From positions 62,001 to 126,000 of the forward strand of contig NZ_ML133695.1 of NCBI RefSeq assembly GCF_003985155.1: 64,000 bases of DNA. Reading direction: 5' to 3'. The DNA is from Rhizobium vallis (GTDB lineage Bacteria; Pseudomonadota; Alphaproteobacteria; Rhizobiales; Rhizobiaceae). Positions 43,012-49,930 of the stretch are shown here, in pieces (position 1 is the stretch's first letter; each line of letters starts with the position of its first letter). The position numbers and the translations under genes are program-made. Under the pieces are notes generated by a model that was not told the origin of the DNA, did not search any database, and saw only the letters and a list, made by a program, of their open reading frames with translations.

Positions 43012-43476
43012 ATGCCCGCTCTCGACGCGATCGACCGCAATATCCTGAGGCTGCTGCGCCTCGATGCCCGCATGAGCAACGCCAAGCTCGCCGCCGAGAT
43101 CGGCCTGTCGCCATCGGCCTGCCTCCGGCGCATCAAGATCATGGAAACATCAGGCGTGATCCGCGGCTATACCGCGCTTGTTGATACCGGCAATGCGGAT
43201 GCGACGATCGCCGTGATCATCAACATCACCCTCGAACGGCAGACGGAGGATTATCTCGACCGCTTCGAGGCGGCCGTCCGCCGGCATCCCGAAATCCGGG
43301 AATGTTTCCTGATGACGGGCGGCTCCGATTACCTGCTGCGCGTCGAGGTCGCCAATGCGGGCGAGTTCGAGCGAATCCACAAGGAGATATTATCGGCCTT
43401 GCCTGGAGTTCTCAGGATCCACTCCAGCTTCTCGATCCGCAATGTCCTGGCGACGCGCACAAGAGGCAAACGCTGA
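43012..43476 (+). CDS. Lrp/AsnC-family regulator (DadR-like)
   Basis: A 154-residue protein with a helix-turn-helix at residues 5-52 (IDRNILRLLRLDARMSNAKL, GLSPSACLRRIKIMETSG) and a RAM ligand domain (FEAAVRRHPEIRECFLMTGG, YLLRVEVANAGEFERIH). It is divergent from the alr-dadA operon across a 124-base A/T-rich region. In other proteobacteria such a gene (DadR) activates alanine catabolism when L-alanine is present; the same role is likely here. Confidence 0.9.
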   Translation: MPALDAIDRNILRLLRLDARMSNAKLAAEIGLSPSACLRRIKIMETSGVIRGYTALVDTGNADATIAVIINITLERQTEDYLDRFEAAVRRHPEIRECFLMTGGSDYLLRVEVANAGEFERIHKEILSALPGVLRIHSSFSIRNVLATRTRGKR

Positions 43477-43521
43477 ACCACGGTTTTCCTGTGCTTTGCG
43501 TTGCAGCGCCTCGGGAGAAGA

Positions 43522-43800
43522 TTACTTGTGGCATTCGGGCGCGGGCAGCTCTTCGTCAGTTCCCCAGGTTGAAAGCCAATTCTCAACCTCTTCGGCGGTC
43601 ACGTGCAGACCGGTCGCCTGAAATTCATCCCAGGCATTGAGCGTCTCCTGCCGCAGCGTCTCGCGCTTCTCCTCACGCTCCACATATTGCCTAATGGCTT
43701 CCCGCATGATCCAGTGAGAGGAGCGGCGGCGGATTTCGGCCAGTTGTTGGACACGGCCCTTCAGATCGTCATCGAGCTTGAGCGAGGTCGGCGATGCCAT
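43522..43800 (-). CDS. Ribbon-helix-helix (CopG/RelB-type) protein, orphan antitoxin-like
   Basis: A 92-residue protein. The N-terminus TSLKLDDDLKGRVQQLAEIR followed by RSSHWIMREAIRQYVERE is the ribbon-helix-helix fold of CopG/ParD-like antitoxins; the C-terminal part is an acidic tail with W residues (NWLSTWGTDEELPAPECHK) of the type that wraps a toxin. ATG 43800 is used rather than the in-frame 43926. No RelE/ParE toxin gene follows: only 45 bases separate it from the Lrp gene end. It is either an orphan antitoxin or a stand-alone regulator. Confidence 0.82.
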   Translation of the reverse strand: MASPTSLKLDDDLKGRVQQLAEIRRRSSHWIMREAIRQYVEREEKRETLRQETLNAWDEFQATGLHVTAEEVENWLSTWGTDEELPAPECHK

Positions 43801-43927
43801 GGAGCCTCCGTAGTCAAAGAGAGTACTGGACGCTACTGTAGTTCTCCCGGCCCACCTGTCTATGAAGATGTTCACCAGTTCTCCGCAGAAGTCTGACTTC
43901 AGGCGAGAAGGCCATGAACATTTCAAA

Positions 43928-44653
43928 CTATATCAACTCAAGCGCGGTCGCCCTGGCAACCGCTTCGGTCGTCGTGGCAACGGTCAGCTTGCGCCGGGCC
44001 GAAGCGAGATAGAGCTGCACCGCGCTCACCGAAATCGACAGGCGGGCACAGATCTGCTTTGCCATGAGACCGTTCGCCGTCATCTCAAGGCACTGCAGTT
44101 CCCGGCGCGACAATTGCGGAAAATCCGCAACCTTTCTCATGCCCGACAGGACCATTGCCCTGTCGTGCAGATGGTGGGCGAGGAACTGGAGATCGCGCAT
44201 GCTGTCCATGCGGAATTGCCGCCAATAGGCATCGGGATGATTTGACGTGACCGTAAACAGCGATCGCTCGCCCTGCGGTCCCCGCACCGGCAGGGTGACG
44301 CCCTGCCGGCCGACGCCAAAGGCCATGGCCTCCTTGAAGAAGACGTGGGTCCGGCCCGAATCCCATTTCGACGCGGACCATTCCACCGGCAGGAAGCCGC
44401 GCCGGCCGAGGCGTATGACCGGATCGATGCTGAAGTAGTCCCGTTCCAGATATTGTTTCACCCATTCGGGCGGATAGGTCAGCATCAGCAATGGATTGCC
44501 GGCCGCCGCACCCAAGGGGCGGGTCACATGCAATACCATGTGCGATATCGCATAGATGTGGCGGACTTCATCCAGCGTCGCTTCCAGATCCTGCAATGTC
44601 GGCGCTGCGGAGATCCGGTCCAGACTGTAGAAAAAACGAGAACTGCTCAGCAT
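43928..44653 (-). CDS. LuxR-family quorum-sensing regulator
   Basis: A 241-residue regulator. The N-terminal acyl-homoserine-lactone-binding domain keeps the conserved ligand residues in LTYPPEWVKQYLERDYFSID, then DP and PVEW; the C-terminal LuxR helix-turn-helix is LSRRELQCLEMTANGLMAKQ, LSISVSAVQLYLASARRKL (about 180-230). It is downstream of and on the same strand as the luxI-type gene (200-base gap). Overall resemblance is to rhizobial pairs such as RaiR/RaiI or RhiR/RhiI; which one cannot be settled without a search. Confidence 0.87.
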   Translation of the reverse strand: MLSSSRFFYSLDRISAAPTLQDLEATLDEVRHIYAISHMVLHVTRPLGAAAGNPLLMLTYPPEWVKQYLERDYFSIDPVIRLGRRGFLPVEWSASKWDSGRTHVFFKEAMAFGVGRQGVTLPVRGPQGERSLFTVTSNHPDAYWRQFRMDSMRDLQFLAHHLHDRAMVLSGMRKVADFPQLSRRELQCLEMTANGLMAKQICARLSISVSAVQLYLASARRKLTVATTTEAVARATALELI

Positions 44654-44685
44654 GAGTTGGACTCGCGGTTGTATGTTTCGTTATC

Positions 44686-44699
44686 TACCCGTACTGGTA
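44686..44699. promoter_or_regulatory. Imperfect palindrome upstream of luxR
   Basis: TACCCGTACTGGTA matches its own reverse complement at 12 of 14 positions and ends 33 bases upstream of the luxR start. It could be a lux-box-like site for autoregulation, but it is shorter than classical lux boxes. Confidence 0.35.
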
Positions 44700-44854
44700 T
44701 CATTTAGCGACTGCTGATAAAAGCCCATTCCCCGGCATGACGTGAAAAATAGGTTAAGGTCTGGCGCGGCATATCCGCTCCGGAAGGCGGCGCTGTGTCG
44801 ATCCCGGAACCGACGGCTTGCTTGCGGCACAACACCCGCGCGACGGGGCCGCCT

Positions 44855-45505
44855 TCACCTGATGCCGCCATGCCTTTCGGCAGCCACCTCGCCAGGATTG
44901 CAGGAGGTCTGTTCGATAAGCCGGGAGAGGTTGGCGCGAAGCGTGCGTCCGTTCTCCGCCGTCACCTCCCACAGGCCGACATAGAGGTTGCCGATCTCTG
45001 GCCGGGATCTGGCAAGCGGCGTCGGCCTCCAGCCGATCCGGCGATAGACGCCGATCATCGCGGCGTCATAGACGCCGACAATGCTTTCGATGCCGGTATC
45101 GAGAGCAAGATCGCAAAGGCCGGAAAGCAGCTCTGTCGCGACCGTGCGCGACGAATTCTGGTCGACCTGCCCGGCCAGCGGATGAACGCAGAAGCGGGTG
45201 CATTCCCAGGTCGTCGGGCTGTCGACGTCGAAAGGCTCGTCGAAGAATTGACGGAACTCGCTCTTCAGCATCGTCGCCCCGGTGGTCGGCAGCAGGCGCA
45301 GCGAGCCCGTCAGCGCGCCGGAAGGCACCTGCGTCACGAGATAGACGGGATCTTCCGTCTCGTCGTAGCGATCCCTTTCCCACTCATCCCTGACATCGAC
45401 CTGCCATCCCAGCCGGTCGCGAAAGATGGCGGCGCGCGCCCGAAACATTTCATCGAAGGCGCGCCGATCGGTCTCGAACATATCTCTGGTGAGTATCCGC
45501 AACAT
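44855..45505 (-). CDS. Acyl-homoserine-lactone synthase (LuxI family)
   Basis: A 216-residue enzyme with all the usual LuxI landmarks: R and F in FRARAAIFRDRLGWQV, W-x(n)-ERDRYD, the SLRLLPTTGATML strand and the catalytic ECTRFCVHP. It makes an N-acyl-homoserine lactone from S-adenosylmethionine and acyl-ACP. ATG 45505 is preceded by a strong GGAGGGG; the upstream start at 45535 is less likely. It is the first gene of luxI-luxR on this strand and divergent from an XRE regulator. It resembles rhizobial RaiI/RhiI-type synthases; chain length of the product is unknown. Confidence 0.9.
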   Translation of the reverse strand: MLRILTRDMFETDRRAFDEMFRARAAIFRDRLGWQVDVRDEWERDRYDETEDPVYLVTQVPSGALTGSLRLLPTTGATMLKSEFRQFFDEPFDVDSPTTWECTRFCVHPLAGQVDQNSSRTVATELLSGLCDLALDTGIESIVGVYDAAMIGVYRRIGWRPTPLARSRPEIGNLYVGLWEVTAENGRTLRANLSRLIEQTSCNPGEVAAERHGGIR

Positions 45506-45684
45506 CTCCGCCCCTCCTGGTCGTCGATGTTTCACAACGAGAGGCCGATCCCGGGCAATATGGATATTTCACCAGATTGACTGGCCCTTCGCTTTGCCTT
45601 CCATTTCCATAAGCGATTTCTGATATTGATCTGACGAACGCTCTCCATGGCCACCAAATTCAAGAGAACCTGGGGAGGATTCCG

Positions 45685-46029
45685 ATGACGCACGACCTGG
45701 CACGCGGCAGACGCATTCGCGAGGCGATATCCCGCGGCAAATTCCGCAAAGTTCACGCGCTCGCGGCCGAACTGAACGTATCCGTCGCCGCCGTGTCGCG
45801 CTGGCAGAACGGCGGCCACACCTCGCTCGAAAGCGCCTGCGCGCTGGCGCACCTGCTTGATGTCTCCCTTGACTGGCTGCTGCTCGGGCGGGGCACCATG
45901 GACGGGCATCGCGACAGCCCGATCTCGACCACCGAATTGCAACTGGTTCTGGCGCTGCGCGACCGGCCTGCGGCGGCCCGCTTCAATCTCATCGGACTGG
46001 TCGAATCCATCCCTCCGGAGCACCCGTAA
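45685..46029 (+). CDS. XRE-family helix-turn-helix regulator
   Basis: A 114-residue protein whose N-terminal part is a Cro/CI-type helix-turn-helix (HALAAELNVSVAAVSRWQNG, residues 24-43; LAHLLDVSLDWLLLGRG, residues 53-69), with a short helical C-terminus. GGGGAGGATT precedes ATG 45685. It is divergent from luxI and lies upstream of the first rhiA-like gene on the same strand, so it may control the quorum-sensing genes, the rhiA cluster or both. Confidence 0.82.
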   Translation: MTHDLARGRRIREAISRGKFRKVHALAAELNVSVAAVSRWQNGGHTSLESACALAHLLDVSLDWLLLGRGTMDGHRDSPISTTELQLVLALRDRPAAARFNLIGLVESIPPEHP

Positions 46030-46213
46030 AGCCAAGCGCAAATTTGGGCAGTTTTTCAATCTGCGCTCAACACGTTTAGGTTGCTATTGTCCAGATAATC
46101 GTTGATATTTCTAGTCAGGGTTTCATGAACGGCAACAGCGGAACGGCTATCCGCCTGCCCTCGCCGCCCCGGAGGCCCTTGTTTTCACTCTCAACCGAGA
46201 AGGGTCGTCGACC

Positions 46214-46885
46214 ATGTCTACCTTGCTGACCATCAACGTGAAAAACTACGAGCCCCAGGCGCAAAGCTTCTACTTCTTCCAGCAACCGGCCATCTACACT
46301 GGCGGCGGGCAAGTCTATTCGAACAGCCTTTATTCGCAAACGCTCGGCAACTACGATAGCACGGGCTCGATCCTGACCTTCCAGGTCAACCTGCAATATT
46401 ACGCCGGTATCCAGCAGTCGAATACGCCGCCGTCGATCGGCTCCGCTTCCGGCTACGCATCGGCCAGCCGCGCTGTCGATCTTGCTCCAGCGTCGGGTGG
46501 CAGCGGTAAACCGAACGACTGGACGAATGCAACCGTCAGCCCGCTCGGCCTTTCCGCGCCGACCTACGGTGAAGGGGTGCAGCCTGGCGCCTTCCGCATC
46601 ACCACGCCGAGCTTCACCTCGCCGCCCTATTTCAACGTTGGCTCTGCCGTCGACGTCAATGGTGGCATCGTGCTGTCCAACTTCGTGCAGGCAAATCCGC
46701 TCAGCAATACCGATTGCCAGCCGATCCTGACATATTACGTCCAGACCGGCTCTTATACACCCGGCACCGTCATGAACTTCACCCAATCGAGCATCAACGC
46801 TGCGACCTCCGATTTCACCGGCGGCTACACCATCTGCAACGTCACCCTGAACGCCAACGGCACCTGGACCGTACAGCGCCAGTAA
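46214..46885 (+). CDS. rhiA: RhiA-like rhizosphere-expressed protein (first copy)
   Basis: A 223-residue soluble protein with no signal peptide. Recognisable RhiA features are the early FYFFQQPAIYTGGGQVYSNS, LTFQVNLQYYAGIQQ, VSPLGLSAPTYGEGVQPGAF, VNGGIVLSNFVQANP and FTGGYTICNVTLNANGTW. RhiA was found as an abundant protein of R. leguminosarum made in the rhizosphere under RhiR/RhiI quorum sensing; its activity is unknown. Here the LuxI/LuxR pair is only 1-2 kb away. The gene after it (47005) encodes a paralogue, and small ORFs and an asparagine-synthetase-like enzyme follow. The product composition (S, T, N, Y, Q rich) is unlike metabolic enzymes and suits a secreted or structural protein. 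Confidence 0.82.
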   Translation: MSTLLTINVKNYEPQAQSFYFFQQPAIYTGGGQVYSNSLYSQTLGNYDSTGSILTFQVNLQYYAGIQQSNTPPSIGSASGYASASRAVDLAPASGGSGKPNDWTNATVSPLGLSAPTYGEGVQPGAFRITTPSFTSPPYFNVGSAVDVNGGIVLSNFVQANPLSNTDCQPILTYYVQTGSYTPGTVMNFTQSSINAATSDFTGGYTICNVTLNANGTWTVQRQ

Positions 46886-47004
46886 GCCTCGGCAGGCATG
46901 CGGGTGAAGCGTCCCCTCTTCGCCCGCATGCGCGCCATCTGCGCGATGCCGTTGCCCGTCGAGGCGGCGAACAGGCAGGATCTTAGCCGGGAGTGTCGCA
47001 CGCC

Positions 47005-47718
47005 ATGACCAGTTCGTCCTACCAGATTATCGTCCGGAACCAGTCGCAGACGACGCAATATTTTTATGTCTTTCAGAAGCAGGCCGCCTTTCCCTCCTTG
47101 ACGAGCCCTTCCATTCTCGCGAGCAGCCTTGGCTGCCAGAGCGTCGGCAACTACGCGAGTTCGGGCGCCCAGATCAATTTCGGTCTGGACACGCAAGTCT
47201 ATGCGGGCGCCCTCAGCACCGGGCAAGCGGTGGCGCCCTCGCAGTTCATCGCGCTCATCTCGCTCGATGCTACGCGATCGATCGTCAGCACCACCACCGC
47301 CGCCCGGCCGATCACGCTCACCACGTCGAGCGGTTCGCCTGACAACTCCACGAACTTGTCGCTCAATCCGCTCGGGCTTTCCCCGTCCGCCTACCAATCC
47401 GAAGTGCCGGTCGGAGGATTTGCCATGAACGTGCCCACCTATACGCCCATGCCGGTTCCGGAGCTCTATTGCGGCGTCGCGGCACTCAACAACGATCAGG
47501 CGATCATCCTCTCCAGCTTCGTCGCCCCTCCCCCCAACGTCATCATGAGCTGCATACCGCAGCAGATCTTTTTCGTAAAAACGGGCTTCCAGCCGCCCGG
47601 AAGCGACGTGTCCTACAACGAGACGAACGCGGCCCGCTGCGATTTCACCACCGGCTACACCACCTTCAACGTGACCTACAACGCCAACGGAACCTTTTCG
47701 GCGACGGGAGGACAATAG
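47005..47718 (+). CDS. RhiA-like protein (second, diverged copy)
   Basis: A 237-residue paralogue of the preceding gene. Shared pattern: FYVFQKQAAFPSL, LGCQSVGNYASSGAQINFGL, YAGALSTGQ, NPLGLSPSAYQSEVPVGGFA, LNNDQAIILSSFVAPPP and DFTTGYTTFNVTYNANGTF. It has a cysteine pair (LYCGV and IMSCIP) that the first copy lacks in the same places. ATG 47005 follows GGGAG with an 11-base spacer; GTG 46993 is a less likely start. The two copies probably arose by tandem duplication. Function unknown, as for RhiA. Confidence 0.78.
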   Translation: MTSSSYQIIVRNQSQTTQYFYVFQKQAAFPSLTSPSILASSLGCQSVGNYASSGAQINFGLDTQVYAGALSTGQAVAPSQFIALISLDATRSIVSTTTAARPITLTTSSGSPDNSTNLSLNPLGLSPSAYQSEVPVGGFAMNVPTYTPMPVPELYCGVAALNNDQAIILSSFVAPPPNVIMSCIPQQIFFVKTGFQPPGSDVSYNETNAARCDFTTGYTTFNVTYNANGTFSATGGQ

Positions 47719-47784
47719 GCTTGGAAACCCATCCGGCGCGGACACATGAGTGGGCCATCACACCCAAAAGGAAAGGATACGCAA

Positions 47785-47865
47785 ATGTCGATGCACACTG
47801 CGAAAACTCCCCCCACGCAGGCCTCGCGCCGCCTCGAGGTCATCCCGCAAGCGGCGTCACCCTAG
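47785..47865 (+). CDS. Tiny ORF A (26 codons), possible peptide gene
   Basis: ATG 47785 is preceded by AAAGGAAAGG. The product begins MSMHTAKTPPTQASRRLEV and ends IPQAASP. Its N-terminus resembles that of the next small ORF (MDMTRTPKQSE), suggesting related peptides or a shared leader. It has no tryptophan or cysteine. It is separated from the next ORF by a 6-bp hairpin (CCCGCA 47890-47895 with TGCGGG 47900-47905). Whether it is translated is unknown. Confidence 0.35.
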   Translation: MSMHTAKTPPTQASRRLEVIPQAASP

Positions 47866-47935
47866 CAGTTGACGCAGCCATGCCACCTGCCCGCACATCT
47901 GCGGGACGATCAACCCCTAAATGGAGAGCAATACC

Positions 47936-48094
47936 ATGGATATGACCAGAACCCCCAAGCAGTCTGAAACCATCGGCAGCGAACTCAACGTGTTCGCCAA
48001 AGCTCCGCGCGTCGGGCAGACGCCGTCCGCGACTGAAATCGCCGCCATGATTAAGGGCGGGAAGCCGGGCGATATGGACAAGCTCGACGTCTGA
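47936..48094 (+). CDS. Small ORF B (52 codons), candidate precursor peptide
   Basis: ATG 47936 has a good ribosome site (GGAGAG, 47924-47928 region). The 52-residue product starts MDMTRTPKQSETIGSEL, continues FAKAPRVGQTPSATE and ends IKGGKPGDMDKLDV. It is charged and soluble with no signal peptide or cysteine. Position and size suit a ribosomal precursor peptide: it directly precedes a hairpin and then an ATP-dependent amide-forming-type enzyme (asparagine-synthetase-like). It does not fit lasso-peptide precursors: no Gly/Ala/Ser/Cys core start after a TxX site with Asp/Glu 7-9 residues on. Function unproven. Confidence 0.55.
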   Translation: MDMTRTPKQSETIGSELNVFAKAPRVGQTPSATEIAAMIKGGKPGDMDKLDV

Positions 48095-48189
48095 GCCGGG
48101 CCGGGGACAACGCCCGGCAAATCCTCCGTCGTCATGCGCGGGAAAAGCCAGAGCATGACGGCGGGCAAGACGAGATTTGCCAACAAGCT

Positions 48190-48221
48190 GCAGTGACCAG
48201 CGCGGAAGCGGCGGTCACTGC
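48190..48221 (+). terminator. Hairpin between the small ORF and the enzyme gene, possible attenuator
   Basis: GCAGTGACC (48190-48198) and GGTCACTGC (48213-48221) form a perfect 9-bp stem with a 14-base loop, followed by TTTCTC. In precursor-peptide operons a partial terminator at this place keeps peptide message in excess of enzyme message; the same is suggested here. Confidence 0.5.
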
Positions 48222-48251
48222 TTTCTCAAGCGCCATCGGAGAGATCACGCC

Positions 48252-49922
48252 ATGTTCAAGGGAACGATCGATCGGGAATGCCTGCCTGCGGCAGATGGGC
48301 AGCAGCAGGCTTTTCAAGGCCCGGCGGCGCGCGTTGATATTCTCGATCATCCCCTGCTCGAAAGCTTTCGCTGGGAAACGCCGGAGCGGACGATCCTGCT
48401 TTGCCGCGAACGCTGCGTCGGTCCGGACGGCCTCGGCGCGCCGCGGGCCGATTGGACGATGGAGCAGGCTCAGGCTTTCTCAGCCGCGCATCGGCAATGG
48501 CCGCTGGACTATCAGTCGGTCTTGATCGACTGCCGCACCGGCTTGGTCACCGTTTCCGCCGGTCGTGGCGGCGTTGCACCCCTCTACATCAGGGTGGCGG
48601 GCGCGCGGATCGATCTGTCATGGTCGATGGCGGACTTCTATCCCGATATCGACCTAGACGACCTCGACGTGGAGCGAACCGGCCTGCGCCTGACGGGAAC
48701 CCTGCCCTACGCGGCAACGACGATGTTCCGCTCCGTCTTCATGGTGACGGAACGGGCCACACTCGTTGTCGGCCGCGACGGCGCGGTGGACGTCAAATAT
48801 CCCGAGCCGGCCGAGTATTACGTTCCGACCCCTCTTCGTGACGATGCCGATATATCGGCAGCGGCTGGCGGGCTGGTCGACGCGCTGCTGCAGCGCTGGC
48901 CGTTGCAACCGGATCTGGTCGCGAGCGAATTTAGCGGCGGCCTGGATTCGGCCGTCGTGGCCGCCATCCTTGCCGCCCGCTATCCTGACCTGCCGACCTA
49001 CGCGCTGGAGATCGACGGACCGGCGCGCGCGCAGCAGATCCGGCGGCGCGCGCTTGCGGTCGATCACTTCGCATTCCGGGATATGCTGCTGCCCGTCGGC
49101 GCCGTGCCCATGGTGCCCTCCTCCTTCGCCCGACATGCCGATTACGAGGCTGCCCCCTACAACGCCGATCTGCAAAGGCCGCTCGGCCGCCTGCTGAAAG
49201 CCTTCGTCGCCGCCTCCGGCGCGCGCGTGGTGGCGACAGGAACCGGGGGCGACGAGTTGCTGATGGCTCATGCCTTCGAACAGGAACCCGAGCAGCTTGC
49301 CCGCAACGTCAGCGACGCCTTTCTGCCGGAAGCCTTTCCGGCAGCCCTGTCAAAGTCCCTTAGGGATTGCCTCGCCGACTATGCCGCCCTTTGCGACAGA
49401 GCGCCCTTCCCGGTCCTGCCGATTTCGGTGCTGGAGGCGCAGGCAGCCCGCGCGCCGCTGTTTACAGCCCATGGCCTATGGCCCGTCAGCCCGTTTGCCC
49501 AGCCGGAGGCGGTCCGCTTCTATCGCAGCCTGCCTCTCGCCTGGCGGCAGCGCAAAAGCCTGCACCGCAGCCTGCTGCGGCATCTCGGCTATCCCGAGCC
49601 TTTCCTGGACATTCCGCTGCGCGAGAATTTCGAGCCCTACCTGACGCAATCCCTCGTCGCCGGAGCGGCCGAGATGGCGCTGGACCTGACGCGGAGCTGC
49701 TGCCTTCACGAGTTGGGGCTCGTCGACGCAGACCGCCTGATCGCCGCCATTAGGGCCGTCAGGCCCCATTCCTCGCTCAGCGAGGTCGGCTTCCTCTTCC
49801 ATGCCTTCAATGTCGAATACATGTTGCGGCGGCTGAACGAACCGCGTTCGGCCGGCACACTTCGCGACCTTGCCGGAAGAGCCAGACACCATCAGGCTTT
49901 TCGGGCTCAAGGCGCGGCATAA
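48252..49922 (+). CDS. Asparagine-synthetase-like ATP-dependent enzyme
   Basis: A 556-residue protein. The N-terminal half is like a glutamine-amidotransferase domain but starts MFKGTIDREC, lacking Cys2, so it cannot use glutamine. The C-terminal half is the synthetase domain: the pyrophosphate loop EFSGGLDSAVVAA (near 228) and ATGTGGDELLMAH (near 330) are intact, so ATP adenylation of a carboxylate is expected. Enzymes built this way include lasso-peptide macrolactam synthetases, beta-lactam synthetases and amide ligases. ATG 48252 has GGAGAG upstream and replaces the longer frame to 48177. It lies directly after the small ORF and hairpin and downstream of two RhiA-like genes. The substrate is unknown; a peptide from the adjacent ORF is the leading hypothesis. 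Confidence 0.83.
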   Translation: MFKGTIDRECLPAADGQQQAFQGPAARVDILDHPLLESFRWETPERTILLCRERCVGPDGLGAPRADWTMEQAQAFSAAHRQWPLDYQSVLIDCRTGLVTVSAGRGGVAPLYIRVAGARIDLSWSMADFYPDIDLDDLDVERTGLRLTGTLPYAATTMFRSVFMVTERATLVVGRDGAVDVKYPEPAEYYVPTPLRDDADISAAAGGLVDALLQRWPLQPDLVASEFSGGLDSAVVAAILAARYPDLPTYALEIDGPARAQQIRRRALAVDHFAFRDMLLPVGAVPMVPSSFARHADYEAAPYNADLQRPLGRLLKAFVAASGARVVATGTGGDELLMAHAFEQEPEQLARNVSDAFLPEAFPAALSKSLRDCLADYAALCDRAPFPVLPISVLEAQAARAPLFTAHGLWPVSPFAQPEAVRFYRSLPLAWRQRKSLHRSLLRHLGYPEPFLDIPLRENFEPYLTQSLVAGAAEMALDLTRSCCLHELGLVDADRLIAAIRAVRPHSSLSEVGFLFHAFNVEYMLRRLNEPRSAGTLRDLAGRARHHQAFRAQGAA

Positions 49923-49930
49923 CCGGTTCG

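Noticed and set aside
45574..45590. CCAGATTGACTGG as a lux box upstream of luxI
   Set aside because: Arms are only 4 bases with a 5-base spacer; it does not have the CTG-N10-CAG layout of lux boxes.
47936..48094. Lasso-peptide precursor
   Set aside because: No threonine two residues before a Gly/Ala/Ser/Cys core start with Asp or Glu 7-9 residues later, and no lasso leader-peptidase or leader-binding gene is nearby.
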